Origin: Spirodela intermedia | Taxonomy: Eukaryota; Streptophyta; Magnoliopsida; Alismatales; Araceae | DNA length: 64,000 nucleotides | Reading direction: 5' to 3' | Assembly (NCBI GenBank): GCA_902729315.2 | Contig: LR746270.1 | Location: forward strand, 6,829,221 to 6,893,220 | Shown: positions 1 to 13,177 of the stretch, one piece after another | Layout: each line of letters starts with the position of its first letter | Position numbering within the stretch: position 1 is the first letter of the stretch | Translations under genes and position numbers: made by a program | The notes under the pieces: model-generated | What the model was told of the DNA's origin: nothing | The model's database searches: none | The model's input: only the letters and a program-made list of their open reading frames with translations

Positions 1-539
1 ATGCGGACCTTGGGGTGTGGTACCCACCTGATTGCTTAGTGAGTTGACCCTTGGCCATGGTTCTCACCTAGTTGCTCCAATGAGCGGACCCTTGGCTGTG
101 GTTCCTGACTGTTCACTGGTTGCGAACACTTCGCTGTGAGGGGTGCACCTTAAACCTAGCTATTCTAGGCCTATTACTCTTTTGGGTTGTGCCCAGGTCT
201 TTGGGCTCTCATTTGGGCTAAGTTCTCAAATTTTCTTGCTCCATAAAATTTACCTAAGTTCTGCAGAACTAGTAACTCAAAAAAGAAACAATGGTTATTA
301 GAAATCAAGTGAGATTAATCCATAGAATTCAAGTGGATCTCAAAAATAGAAAACTTAGATCATTGTGCATGGAATGCACATGCAAGCATGTAATGTTAAT
401 ATACATGTTTTTTACTCAATTTATGAAGTAATTTTTGGATGAATGATTCATGCACTCATAAATATATCCATATTATCACAAAACCCAACATCCTTGTCAT
501 ATGTTGTCAACTATGGTAATCCTTGATTAACTCATCGAA
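1..539. other. Repeat-like spacer, no gene
   Basis: No open frame or recognisable domain. Positions 40-130 hold imperfect short repeats built on a 'gacccttgg' core. Loosely similar wording (a 'ttgaccc' start, then 'tgtggtcct' and 'ctttggccct') recurs at about 4475-4610, suggesting both are pieces of one dispersed repeat, probably of LTR-retrotransposon origin. The family is not identified. Confidence 0.4.
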
Positions 540-540
540 C

Positions 541-2250
541 TACTATAGGTCCACATCCTTCTCCCAAGTAGCTGCCCATTGAGACTCACCTACCCACTTG
601 ATCATGTAGAAATTATGGTGGAAATAATTCCGCCCACTAAAATCAATCACTTGATCCAAGATATCCTTCACTTGTGATGAATAGTGAGACTACATAGGTG
701 ACAATCTTCTTTGGTAGTGCAATAAGCTTTCATTAAGGAGATGTGAAAGATAGGCTACATCAAGAGATGCTATGGTAGTTGCAACTAATATGTCACATAT
801 CTCACATGTGCTAGGATTTGGAATGATTCATCAAACATGGGGAATAGATTGCTGTGACATCTCTACATTGAAGTATCTTGTTTATTAAGTATATTCATAG
901 TATTACTCAGTCACTAACATCACATTTGACCTCCCTTTGATGATAGTCTACGTTCTTGCTCATTCTACATGTTGCCCATGCTAGGGCCTCACAAGCTTCC
1001 TTGATGATGTTTTGTCATTGCTTGATGAAGTAATAGGCAGCTATGAGGTATTTCGGTTGCCTCTACTTCATCATTTCTAACAACATCAATGGTTGTCAGA
1101 TTATAGTCAACTGAAAATGTGAGTGTCTAGTGGAGATGCATTGTTGTTGGGCTGGAAATAGCCGCCCACAATGAGGGCTAACATGCATTGTTGTCTCAGG
1201 TGACACACATGCTGTGCATTGTGGGTCTTTGAAGGAAGACATTGTAGAAGATGTCCTCTTTGGGCCTTGTAGGGACTTTATCCCTTAGCATAGAGGATTC
1301 CATCTTTCATCCAAAACCAACAAGTTAATAGAATAAGGTCTTTAGCTGCTAGGTCCATGGTATAAGCCTCTTATATAGCATTTAACATGTTGTTAGCACT
1401 TACTGTGGGGGTGGCTAGTTCATCATGGGGCTCCTTTAACTCAAGGCATCTACAACCACATTAAGATGGCCCAATTTATACTAGAGTCAAAGATCATACT
1501 TGATTAAGAAGTCATGTAATTGCACTTACTTAGGGCTCAGCTTTTTTGGTGAATTGAAGTAGTCAATGGTGACAGTTTTAGTTTGGATGATGAAGGTGTT
1601 GCCTAATAGTAACATCACACTCATAAGCAATGTATGACTATTTTTATTTCTTTCTCATGGGTGGAGTATCTCTGCTCTATATTACTTAACTTTCAACCTT
1701 CAAAGGCTAATAGATGTTCATTTTGCATGAGGACCCTGCCAATAGCTACCTCTGATGCATCATTTTTCACTTCAATAGCTTAATAGAAGTTCGATAGTTG
1801 AAGAACTAAGTCTTTTATGATAACAAATTGTAGGTTGTCAAACACTTTTTGATATCTCTTAGTCCAAGCCTGCCATCAATTCTTTATGAGGATTTCTATC
1901 AATGGTGCAGCCAGTTGTGAGAATCCTTCAATGAATTTTCATAAGAGTTAGTGAGCCCCAAAAATAATCACACTTTAGATACTCCCTTTGGTCTTGGTCA
2001 TTTATCGATTGCAGCCATCTTCTTTTGATCCATCTAGAACCCTACATCCCCCACAACATGACCAAGAAATTGACTCTGACTTGCCTATTTAACATAACTG
2101 ACCCTTAATTGCGAAGTCCACATCAAATATGACATCAAAAGTGCCATTTATAAAACCAGAAAGTTTAAGGAGTCTTGCCATGTGCCGGCTTCTGCTCTAC
2201 TTGTCATGTCATCACAATGGGGGCTTTTACTTCCAAATTCACAGCCTTGA
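541..2250 (-). mobile_element. Degenerate Ty3/Gypsy chromovirus pol fragment (RT/RNase H to chromodomain)
   Basis: Read on the minus strand, this is the 3' half of a Gypsy pol gene, broken by many stops and frameshifts. Around 2075-1995 lie the reverse-transcriptase/connection signatures FLGHVVGDVG and GFQMDQKKMAAIDKW. Around 1790-1705 is the RNase H start AIEVKNDASEVAIGRVLMQ, equivalent to the family's 'TDASD..IGAVLMQ'. At 608-544 is a chromodomain-like end with KWVGESQWAATWEKDVDL, the feature that marks chromoviruses. Integrase should occupy the stretch between (about 640-1500), but I could not read it cleanly. No LTRs were delimited. This is an old, non-functional insertion. Confidence 0.75.
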
Positions 2251-4440
2251 CTTGCTGGTTTAATTGGACCAAGTTCAATCCCAAACACTTAACATAATTG
2301 ATCCTAAGTCAACTATTGCCCTAGTTGTAAAGTTGATCAGCATTTTTATGAAAAGTAATCTTCTTAGCTTTACTAGTATAGCGTTGGCCTACATCATATT
2401 CAATCATTGGATGTTGTTCAAGTTAAGTATTATTAGGTTTGATGTGGCTAAGTGAAAAATGAAGAGAGAGGGTAAATTGATTTATTACGTCTCATCATTG
2501 TGTATATATGTCGACACACGTTTTAACATCATTTATGAAGTCTATATGTAAATCAATTTAATACTCTTATCTTCGTTGCATAGTCTCTCTAATTTCTTTT
2601 TCTCTTACTCTCAATAATGATGTACACAATTTAGACTACATCTAGTACTAGAGGATCACTCTACTAGAATTTTAATATTTTCTAATGAAAATATTATTAA
2701 TTTACAAGCTCAACGCACTTAAACATAATTTTCCAATCTCCACAAAGATGTCACGCCTCACGAGCAAGTCTAGACCTATAGTATGTCTACTTAAGTCAAG
2801 GTACAATTATCCTCAAATAACAATATCTTATACAAGGGAATTATAACTCTCACACCTCAGTGCTTTAGCTTTGCCATCTTTTCACCTATCACCAAGGTTA
2901 CCATAGGGCCTGATCGAGACAAAAAAAATTTAGCACACTTATTTGATTTGAATATTGTCATAAATAATCAAGTAAAATAAAGTTTTGATTTCTTATTTAA
3001 AACAAAAAGTCATTTTATTGTAGAATGTTTAGTTGATCTTCTTCTTGTACCCGTGTGAGTGATTTAGATGAAATATTTTTTTGTTCAGTATTAACCCTTT
3101 TTATCTTAAACTCATTTTCTTGCACTCAATAGATTCATGTCATTTTAGTCTCTAAAAAATAGTCACTATTAATTGTACTTCATTCTATTGCTACACTAGC
3201 ACTAAGATGAACTTTAATTATTTTTACTTTTAAATTTTCTACTTTAATGATAGTTATTGGGATATATTTTGTGATGATTTGTAACTTTTGATGATACTTT
3301 CTCTTTTAGAGTTTTGTTTAAAGAAAATTATTTGGCTTGTCTTTAATGCAGATCTTCTGTTGATGAGTTACCATATATAATTTGTACTTCTGACCTTTGG
3401 CCATACTTTTACTCAGATCTTATAGCTCATAGGTATGATGTAGTCATTAATTTGTATCTAGAGATACGAAGTCAATGAACAAATATATTTATCTTCAAGA
3501 TTAGACTAAAATATTATTGTTGAGCATGTTGTTTAGTCCACGAACTTTGATGATGTGTGATCATCCAAAATGTGTGAGGTTCACCTTTAGTTTTTGTTTA
3601 CTATAACACTTCTAAGTTTTTTGTAGGTGGTCTTTGAAGTTCTATCTTGATATTCGTGTTATTTACTTAACAAATGATTTCTCTTTTACTATTAGGTTAA
3701 AACTTGATCATTTCTACTTTGTCATTTTCTCCATGTAAAACTCAACATTATGTAAGTTTGAGTAAACATGGCGACATTTTCTCTACCTCTTTCTCTACTT
3801 TTTGTAGACAGTCTAACTCAATTACCATGTTGATCTTAACTTCGAGTCTTACTTTAGTCACTAATTATATATGTTTACTTTGAAAATTTTGACCTACTTT
3901 CTATGTTATCACTTCAATACTCTTTATTTCAAATTTTATCTATAGTTTAATTTGGATACTTCAGTCATTATTTTTTTGCTTCCACATAGCTTGCTTCTTA
4001 ATGTTTGAATTCCATGCATTTTATTATGTGTACATGATATTTAAGGCATTTTTCATAAAAATATTTCATCTTTCACATTGCTCAGATGTTACATTCAAAT
4101 TTCATTGGTGACTTTGATTTTTTTTTAAATATACATGATACTTCGCCACACGTGTCAACATGGGTTGTGTTATATTTATATTCAGATAATATTATGCTAC
4201 ATTACTTCAATACAAAAAAATATCTTATGGGCATAATTCTTTGAATTCAGTGATAAGATCATGTAAAATATCATCAATATATGTAATTCGAATATTTGTC
4301 AATAATATTTGTCTAATAATGAAAATTATCATGATGTTTATAGATAAATTTATTTTAATTAATTCAAGAATTATTTATCAATTATACCTACTATATGTGA
4401 GAATGCTAAGAGCATCTAAACGTACCTCTTCAATCATCGA
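2251..4440. other. AT-rich spacer, no gene recognised
   Basis: About 2.2 kb of very AT-rich sequence with frequent stops in all frames. The only small open frames (2264-2455 and 4241-4471, plus strand) have low-complexity composition and no recognisable domain. It may be transposon filler lying between the pol fragment to the left and the gag-like fragment to the right, but nothing in it proves that. Confidence 0.4.
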
Positions 4441-4789
4441 CAAGGGTCCTCTTATGGCAGCATCAAGTTGAGTTGACCCCTTGTCATGTGCTTGTCCACT
4501 CAATCAGCACATTGCACACTCTTATGAGAACTAATATAGATATGGCAACCCTTCCACTGTGGTCCTTCAATCTATAGCTGTGCACCTCCTAAGGGTCTTT
4601 GGCCCTAAGTAATGTGCTCTCGCCATCCCACACCTCATAGGGCCGATCCCTCATGGTTCTAGCTATTACCATGGCCTCAACCTCCTTAGTTGGCATCCCT
4701 ACTTGACTCTAGTCATTGGTGTTGATGTCAAAGCTTGTTTTGACCCCACATTTCTTATCTTTTAGTGAAGCAGTGGAGCTTGTCATCTC

Positions 4790-4990
4790 CATTCATCCTT
4801 AGTACCTCTAGTAATAACATAAAGAATCTATCAATGTATTTGCAATTGGACCCATTGTACTTCAACTATTTCACAACAATTTTAATTACTTGATTATAGT
4901 TAGTTGAATGAAATTTTTCATTGATTTCTTTGGTGAGCTCATCCTAGTAAGTCACCCTAATCGAGATAGGACCTTAGACCTTGGTCACAA
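4790..4990 (-). mobile_element. Retrotransposon gag-like remnant
   Basis: On the minus strand the segment reads, with stops, DELTKEINEKFHSTNYNQ, then a stretch resembling 'L..L.y.gs...Y...F'. That is the usual pattern of the LTR-retrotransposon gag core (W/F-E-x-L...rF....y......L..L.q.gsv.eY...F). It is interrupted by stop codons and clearly decayed. It lies on the same strand as the chromovirus pol fragment at 541-2250 and in the order expected (gag at higher coordinates), so both may derive from one element with about 2.5 kb of lost or foreign sequence between. That link is inference. Confidence 0.45.
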
Positions 4991-5060
4991 CCATATCCTC
5001 TTTTAAGAAAGTGTTGACATTGAGGTAGTGGTGTATACTTATCATTGTGTTTAAATGTCC

Positions 5061-6497
5061 ATTATTTTATAATGAAGACTTAATAAGATATTAGTAGATG
5101 TAAGTCTCAAATCAAACACAAGAGATTGATTAATCTATCATAAAAAACTAATTTAATTTATATATAAAACTATTTTAATATTTTATCACTATTTAACAGA
5201 AATAATAAAATAAAAGGGTGAGGTGAGAAGAACAAAAGACGAGGAGTGAAGAAAGGAAAGAAGAAAAGAGAGAAAAAATAGAGCTCTCACAAAAGAGAGA
5301 AGAAATCAATCAATGGAGAGAGAAATGTCTCATGGGAGAGAAGTAGATCAATCAATGGAGAGAAAGAAAGAGAGATCAATTGAGAAAGAGATCTCATGAG
5401 AGATGGAGAAAAAAGAAGAGGCCTCACAAAAGAGGGAGAGAGAGAAATAAGATATTAAAGAAAGAGAGAAACATAGTCAACTTAGTTTCACGGTGACCAT
5501 GATTCTTGGACAAATGTGGTTGAGAATTCACACATATGACATAATGTCCATTGTAGGATCTACCTTATCTAATGATGTGGTCTGTTGAGCATCACTAAAT
5601 TATACTATGCTCCAGACCACTACCCCAAAACAAACAAGAACTTTTAGTCCCACATCAGAAGCTTTTCATTGATTAAACATAATATATATCAAAGTTATGA
5701 TATCTCAATAGAGATCTCTTGTCTTGAAATAAAATAATATTGAGGACCATCTTGGGAGAAGGTAAAAGGTGGTCCATCTTCATGCATACACGTGTGTATG
5801 ATGATCCTTGCTCCATAACCTGTTGGGCACTGAGACATGGCAAGAGAGTGGTGCACATGTGTGCAAAGTGGGTCCTTCTCTACTCAAACCCAACTTGTGG
5901 CTCCCCTCAATCTAAGTCTACTAACTCAAGCACAATTCTCCTTCAAGTCAACTACTGAGTGCTTACTAGTGGGTGGCAATATTTTTATAATATATTTTTA
6001 TGTTTTTTCTAAAAATTAAACATTATGTTATCTTTTAACTTCAAACTTCTTAATTTAACACTATATTATTATAATTTTTCTACAAGTTAACACAATAATA
6101 AAATAATAAAACTAATTAAAATATGAAGAAATATAACTTTAACAAGTAACATTAAAAGTCTCATAGGAAGTTCTCAATCAACATTATGTTTTACGATTTG
6201 GAAGGTTTAGGTTCAAGCAACTTCACCCTCTAGGGACATGTGGGTGGAGCTTGTTTCTACTACCTTTTGATGTCTATTGTTAACATTAGATTTTTTGTAT
6301 TTAAATTATTTAATGTATTTATTTTCATGTGTTAAGTTTTAGAAGACATGCAAAACTATTTAATAAATAAAAAATTATATATTATTTTATTTTTTATTAT
6401 CATAGTGGGCCACTAGACAACCATCCACTATGGCCTACGGCAATCCCTAGGTTGGGGACTTTGTTGAAGGGCTAGGTCACAATTAATTTATATTTTT
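5061..6497. other. AT-rich spacer with purine-rich tract
   Basis: No gene seen. Positions about 5215-5465 form a strongly purine-rich (GA/AAG) tract full of 'gagagaa' and 'aaagagag' strings. The short frames at 5673-6019 overlap each other on both strands and show no family resemblance. Confidence 0.4.
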
Positions 6498-7394
6498 TGT
6501 TTTCTCTACAACAACTTCCACCATGGGACCAAAACTTTTGTCACATGTTTCAGATCTCACGTGTGTGGTAATTCAATCCAACAATGCTTGAGTGCCACAT
6601 GACCTAGAGCATAAGTTACTATCATTGGGACATCAATAATATTTTTAATTATTATCTAGTAAAAAATACATTATCAATTATCAACATAAGTGACATAAAA
6701 AGTCAAAGAAAGTCATAGACACAATATCCATTCTTTTCTCCCTTCATGTGATCAAAGCCTCTAGAAATCAATGAGCTCATCCTTTCCTCCCTCTAATGTT
6801 TTCTCTACAACAACTTCCACCATGGGACCAAAACTTTTGTCACATGTTTCAGATCTCACGTGTGTGGTAATTCAATCCAACAATGCTTGAGTGCCACATG
6901 ACCTAGAGCATAAGTTACTATCATTGGGACATCAATAATATTTTTAATTATTATCTAGTAAAAAATACATTATCAATTATCAACATAAGTGACATAAAAA
7001 GTCAAAGAAAGTCATAGACACAATATCCATTCTTTTCTCCCTTCATGTGATCAAAGCCTCTAGAAATCAATGAGCTCATCCTTTCCTCCCTCTAATGTTT
7101 TCTCTACAACAACTTCCACCATGGGACCAAAACTTTTGTCACATGTTTCAGATCTCACGTGTGTGGTAATTCAATCCAACAATGCTTGAGTGCCACATGA
7201 CCTAGAGCATAAGTTACTATCATTGGGACATCAATAATATTTTTAATTATTATCTAGTAAAAAATACATTATCAATTATCAACATAAGTGACATAAAAAG
7301 TCAAAGAAAGTCATAGACACAATATCCATTCTTTTCTCCCTTCATGTGATCAAAGCCTCTAGAAATCAATGAGCTCATCCTTTCCTCCCTCTAA
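6498..7394. repeat. Tandem repeat, three copies of a 299-bp unit
   Basis: Three head-to-tail copies (about 6498-6796, 6797-7095, 7096-7394). The landmark 'tttctctacaacaacttcca' starts at 6501, 6800 and 7099, a period of exactly 299. By eye the copies are identical along the lines I compared, including single-base context around 'catgggaccaaaac' and 'gatctcacgtgtgtgg'. No coding frame spans a unit. Near-identity means a very recent duplication, gene-conversion homogenisation, or an assembly artefact. Confidence 0.9.
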
Positions 7395-8400
7395 TGCACT
7401 CAAGGCCTTTCACAAAGTCAGCTCATCTTCTTCCACCCCAGAAGATGGTAATAGTGTCACCAATCTTCTTCCTAGTAGATGTCTCTAATGAGCACCACAA
7501 TGCTTCTGGAGGAAACTTTGGTAACTTATAGCATGGTGTGGCATGTTCAAATGATTCAAAGCCACAACATGACATCTCTGGCTGCTCAAGAGGCAACCCA
7601 TCAAACAAGCAGCATTTGTTTTCACTTTCAAATAATTTATTTTTATTGTTTAGATTTAAGCATTTGTTTTTACAATTAAAACATTAAGAACTAAGTTTTG
7701 AATGAGCGAATGAACTCATTTCCTTGCTCGAAATCTTCTAATCTTCTTATGATACCATTATAAACATCTCTCATTTGTTTTCTATTATTATTCACCATTA
7801 ACATCAGAAATATCAGATTTTTGTCATTCCATGAATACATTTAAGATAACCAAGATACTTTCTTATTTTCAATGTGTGATAATAGAATTATCTATTGAAT
7901 AATCCTTCAATGCATTTTCAAAAAAAAATGGGTCAATATTTATGCATGATTTCATATCTCTTGTGTGAAACTTCTAGATCATAATTCATCCGATAAATGT
8001 AGTCAACCCAAGTTATGAGTGAAACTAAATCACTGTAAAATAAGCTGATTGACATTTCTCTCTCATTATTCTTCCACCTATCTCTCTCTTTTCCTCTCTT
8101 CTATCTAGATTTCCATTTAAATCTGCCTACATTCTCTCTCTATCTCACATTATATTCTCTTTATTCCTTTGTCTTAAATCTCTCATCTTCTTTAGCTCTC
8201 GTTGTACTTTAAAATTTTATCTTTTTTTATTCATGATAAAACACTAAAATTACTTTACATTAAAAGGTAAAATTGTTCTCACTACAGATTATTCCTTCTC
8301 CCTGAATTTGACCTGAATCTTACATTTATACTAAAAATCACATAAAGTATTAGTTATAAACTTAATTAGAAAATGAGTATTTAAACTCAACATCAAATAT
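7395..8400. other. AT-rich spacer, no gene
   Basis: AT-rich sequence with pyrimidine-rich patches (about 8050-8200, many 'tctctc' strings). No open frame of note and no recognised repeat family. Confidence 0.35.
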
Positions 8401-9290
8401 TTATCACCTATGGTCTTGTTCTGAAAGTGAGCCATTACTTCCTCTAGTTGCCTCTGCAACTTAGTCACTTTTCTTATGAGTTACTCTCACAATAAAAGAT
8501 CTCCCTCTTTTGAGCTATACATGATGTAGCCATCTCCCTTATTTGCTCATATAAGGACCTAAGTTCTTCACCCATCGATCAGATAGGGGCTCAATCACTA
8601 CTGTTGCCACCTAAGTCCTTCCTTGATCTGTGTTAATCAAGCCTCTATCTGCTCTCAAGGGGCATCAATTCCCTCTGTTATCTAGTTTGATAGCACCTTG
8701 GTAGATCTCACTGCCACCTCTTGCTAATCTTCTAATAAGACAATTCTCTACTCATTTGTGTGACTCACATCACCCCCTCTTTTTTGTCTCCGTCTCTCTA
8801 CCAATAATGAAAAAAACAAGGGGACGTTAGATTCTAACCTTTTCAACACTCTAATGCCACTATAACAAGTATGCTGGTCGCACCACACACAATCCTTGTT
8901 TAGCATTGAGCAAACCAGTCCTCAACCAGCTCAATGTGACCAAACAAAACTGGATAACTCCAAGGTGACAGACATCTAGTGTAGGGCCTCTATATAGATA
9001 GGGCCCTTAGGATGGTTAATCCCACATCTAGTGTAGGATTAATTATCTAATTACTAGATGACGCTATGCCAGTGACATCATCTCTCTCCCTTGCTTTTGT
9101 CCTCTATACCAAGTCTCCCTACACCTCCGTCCTGCCAGCGCGTGTAAGAATTGTGCCCCCACCCTTGTGTGCTGTGTTATCAGCACATATACGCTGCACC
9201 CCGCCTGTCTATAGTGTGGGGTTTGATGGTGTCAAGGTCTGTCCACATAGGGTGCCCTGGTAACACATTCCCTAGGGGTCTCTTTTATCC
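8400..9290 (-). mobile_element. Possible LTR-retrotransposon remnant (5' end)
   Basis: On the minus strand, positions about 8872-8855 read 'gttatagtggcattagag', resembling a degraded initiator-Met tRNA primer-binding site (canonical tggtatcagag). The sequence at higher coordinates would then be LTR and that at lower coordinates the start of the internal region. No protein motif was found, so the assignment rests on this one weak signal. Confidence 0.25.
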
Positions 9291-10036
9291 TAGGGTTTGA
9301 ATGATGCTATATTTCATGTTATCTTCGTCTAATCTAGACCTGAAGTCAGCATTCAAAAGTTTTACCCGAGGTCGAATAGTAAAGAGACCCATGGCAATGA
9401 TATTACAACATGGATCCTCCCGCAAGCCTTTCCTCACGTAACACCTCTTTAAGGTTGTTGCATTTTGGGTAATCTTCAGAGAATCTTTGGATTCTCGTGG
9501 ACAAAATGAGGGCAATTTATTTTATTAATGCATTCCATGGCGGGTTTGCAAATATGACACCAAATAAGGTAATAAACAGCCTTCAAACAGCACCAGGATT
9601 CACCCAGTGTCATGAAAACATATAAAAATGTCCACTTTTTCGTCAAATTTGACTGGCCAGATAAATCAGTGATATAATAGAACGAAAAGTCAACAACCTA
9701 TGACCATTATCCCCTATGAAAAAAATTCTAAGAATGGATGGAGCAATGATCAAGTGATGACAGATGAATAGTCCCATATGAATGTTCATTGTATCATCAT
9801 GCAATCTGGATATCTGCTCGCATGATCAAGCACATTATCCACTCCCTGGAAGATTGCCGAGATTTTTGCAATAAGAGAGGAAATTGTCACACTGACCTCC
9901 AAAGTTGAGGAGCCAGAGAGAGGAAAAAAGTGGTCAGAGGTAAAAGAAACAGAATTAAAGAGAGATAAAGTCAACAGTTGCTCCCCAGAGAGAGGTGACG
10001 CTAGGAATAGATGAAGGGGTGTCCCTCCAGAATAGG
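9291..10036. other. 3' flank of the peroxiredoxin gene
   Basis: Non-coding sequence downstream of the minus-strand peroxiredoxin. It probably includes its 3' untranslated region (immediately below 10037), then AT-rich spacer. The minus-strand frame at 9285-9515 has no recognisable domain. Confidence 0.4.
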
Positions 10037-13000
10037 TCAAATCTGATCCAGAACTACATCAGCACCAGAAACCTTGAATTCTGAAGGGGCTTCCTCTACA
10101 TTTAGGTTCTTGATCTTTCCATCTACCACATATGCTGACCACCTGCAGCAGAAAAGGAAACAAATGAGGAGGCTCTTCAGGGGACCATGTGGATTAGACA
10201 GAAGAATTGCAGACAAAGAACGTATATTTTTGACAAACTTCAAAAATACCATGACATGAAAGACACGTGCTATCTTAGATAGGCTTGGACTTACCTTTGA
10301 GAACGATGTCCAAGCAAAGCAGCTGAAAGATTCAAGCTCAAGTCCAAGCTCTTGTGGAAGCTCCCATCGAAGTCCCCATAAAATTCAATCTAAAATGGAT
10401 AAAACAGACAAATACCTTGGATTTAGCTATGGGAAGAGAAACGTTGGGACGAAATTATTTGAGCATCCTAAACATTACACCACAAGATGAGAAATATAAA
10501 TAGAAAAACTTGAATTCCTCATAATTGTGATAACCAAACAAAAATCCAACTTTTGATATTTGAAGGTGCATTAATTGTATAACATGATATCTAATACAGT
10601 ATCGCACGTCAATTTTCAGACACACTAAGAACCCTAAGTAATGGGTCTTACTGCCATATTACGTGTCTTCTATTTCCTGCTTACTCTATAAACACCCCCC
10701 CCCCCCCACACCCACACCCAAAACCGCTGACTGAGTTGTATATCTACAATAATTGCAAGGAAAACGTTGCGTACAGGATGGAGTGGGCTACTATAAATAC
10801 TTGGAAGCAGCTGAAAAGGATGCTTTCGAGGATATGGTAAGACAAGAAATCCTGTGACAATTGATGGTACGCAGATGAAAAAAGAAGATCAATATGAGCA
10901 CATGTGCGGTAGGGTACCATTAACAAGAGAAGCCTCTAGAGTGGTGTAGACATGCACAAAATAACTAAGAGGAATCACTATTTAGGAACCTATAAAAGAA
11001 AAAGACAAAATAAATTATATGGAGATTACACAGAAAGATAGAAAATCAGGTATTACGATTCTCGTGGCAAATTTTAGTCATTTTTTTCAGTAAAGACTCC
11101 TTCACATCTGTTGGGTCCATGTAAAGCCTAACACAACCTTTTCTTTGTCTTCATCATACCTCCACACTTTGCTTTATGCAGCAGGATTTTGTAAGTACAC
11201 TCAGAATATGTAGGCTAATCTCACAGACCACAGTATAAGGAAAACCATAAGTGAAAGTAGAAAATAATTAAAAGGGCGCTTCATTCCAGATAATGATCAA
11301 CAGATAGTTTCACTGAGTTTTAAGGAAAGCTCAAAGTGCTCACTCCATCTTTTGCTTGCAGTTTTTCAGCCCAGGCATTCATGACATATGGATCATTAAC
11401 AGACACACAAATGACAGAGTCAACCCCCTTAGATTTGAACTTGTCAACATTCTTCTTGTAGCTTGGGACATGCTGCTGTGAGCAGACACCAGTGTAAGCC
11501 CCCTGCAGCAACCAGTTTTAATCATTTATCCATTTGAACGTAAGAAAAAATAAAAAGACGGTCTTAACAAATAAAGGTTCCCAAAATCATGGCTCTCCGG
11601 AAGTGAACCCATCCCAGTGCTTAATACAAAAAGTTATCTAACCAAGCATTAATGGTTTCAAGTTACTCAGAAGATGTATATAATCATGTGCCATAAGAGG
11701 AAATGAATCTGATTGAGTTTTGAAGAAATTAGGAGCATGGTTCCCTCTGCAAGGGCTTGCCTGCTGTGACTGGTTACCATGAGTTTGTCAGCCGCATTGT
11801 TCTAACAAAGCAGACATTTTCGCCATAAACCAACAAGTCTAGGGCCGAAATTATGGAGGGTCCAATTCTAAATGGGTAGAGAAAAAAAACAGATCTTGAT
11901 CACCAGTTTTTGTAGCTTGAGTTATAACTCAGACCATTAAGACAATTCTAAATGGGTTAATAAATGTCCAAGTTTCTAGTCACCTGATCCACATGTTCAT
12001 AGCAAAAGGACGCGTAAAAATTTCCATTCCCTGCTAACAAGTAGCGGTCCCATTTTCCACGAGATCCAGACAATTTAGACTTCTTTCTTCTTACGAAGCT
12101 CGAATCCTTAGTATTTGGCCGATGAATTCTAGTACTCATCACTGTAACCTCTCTATTTGGAAGAAAATAACGTCTACAGAAGTTCTTTAGAGAGAGGCGG
12201 CTTGAGATATGAGCTCGTTTTGAATCTTTCTGCATTCACCCCATGACTTCTTCTTTACCAGGGGTGTTCTACGGCTCCTTTCTTTCATTTACGTTCAAAC
12301 GTTATCCAATGGATGGTTATATGGAAATAATCCACATAGCTATTGAGAAAACTTAAAAGCCAGAAACCTGTGGGGACGTTTATTTTCTTCCGGATATGTC
12401 ATGATTGGGCTTGGCCTAATTACCCAGTTGCATCTATTTTTGTCCTTTCTTAAAAAAATGCAATATCATACACACCGCCGAAGATGATCCTCTAAACATT
12501 CGAGTCCAAGAAGTTCCCGAAAATTCCAAAAGAATACGAACCCTTTATTTGTTTAACTCTTTGGGAAAAATTTATAGATAACAAGAATATGTAGTTGGGA
12601 ACCGTTGTGCTGGTTGAATTTAAAAGAACAAATAAGATATCCCACAAGTAAACATAGGAAGAGTAAAAACAAATTCACGTATATGTATTCTTCTAAAATT
12701 CTGAAAGATTGAAGAATGGAACCTAATATTCTAGGAGAAAGACAGAAGAAGGGACGTTGAAGAAGTGAACTCACGGGCAAGCCAAAGATGACAACTTTCT
12801 TCTCCTGAAAATTTCCATCAGAGGAAAGAAGGATCAGAAGAAACCGTGAAATCGACGAATTAAAACAGAAAAGAACGAGAATCGGAAACTAGGATGAGTA
12901 AATAACGGGAAGGGAGGAAGAGAGCTGCGAAAACCTTGAAGATGTCCTTGAGAGGTGTAGTGGAGAACTGGGAAGAGACCCCCTCATCCCATGACCGCGC

Positions 13001-13177
13001 CTTCTGGAGGGAAACACCCGGCGCGGCCTCCACAATGTCGCTTCCGGCCGATACAGCAAACCCCCTCGTCATCGCTGACCACCCACTGCCGGCTGCGACA
13101 GCGCTCCTGTCGAGACGGATCCCCATACATCGGAGCGCCCTTGCCACCGACGGCCGCAACGTCCCCGCCGCTGCCAT
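10037..13177 (-). CDS. PRXIIF: Mitochondrial type II peroxiredoxin (PRXIIF-like)
   Basis: Thiol peroxidase that reduces H2O2 and alkyl hydroperoxides in the mitochondrial matrix. Five exons on the minus strand: 13177-12935, 12804-12775, 11502-11344, 10389-10295, 10142-10037, each with GT/AG borders and matching phase, giving 210 residues against about 200 for plant PRXIIF. Residues 1 to about 40 form an Arg/Ala/Ser-rich, acid-poor presequence typical of mitochondrial targeting. The conserved PGVSLQKARSWDEGVSSQFS block follows, then EKKVVIFGLP on a 30-nt micro-exon and GAYTGVCSQQHVPSY with the peroxidatic Cys98. The resolving Cys123 lies in SVICVSVND; the 25-residue spacing is that of type II enzymes. 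The C-terminus RWSAYVVDGK...VVLDQI is complete. The start ATG at 13177 is the one giving a presequence; an upstream in-frame start at 13282 would add 35 residues. No defect is seen. Confidence 0.95.
11957..12235 (-). other. Unexplained open frame in PRXIIF intron 2
   Basis: A 92-codon open frame on the same strand as PRXIIF, lying inside its 1.27-kb second intron (11503-12774). It is basic and Ser/Arg-rich in the first half, with no domain I recognise. It is not in register with the flanking exons and the canonical exons join without it, so it is most likely chance. It could also be a decayed insertion. Confidence 0.15.

Noticed and set aside
6498-7394. CRISPR-like repeated array
   Set aside because: Units of 299 bp abut directly with no unique spacers; the genome is plainly eukaryotic.
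9066-9515. Small frames downstream of PRXIIF on both strands
   Set aside because: Short, overlapping, without known domains or promoter context.
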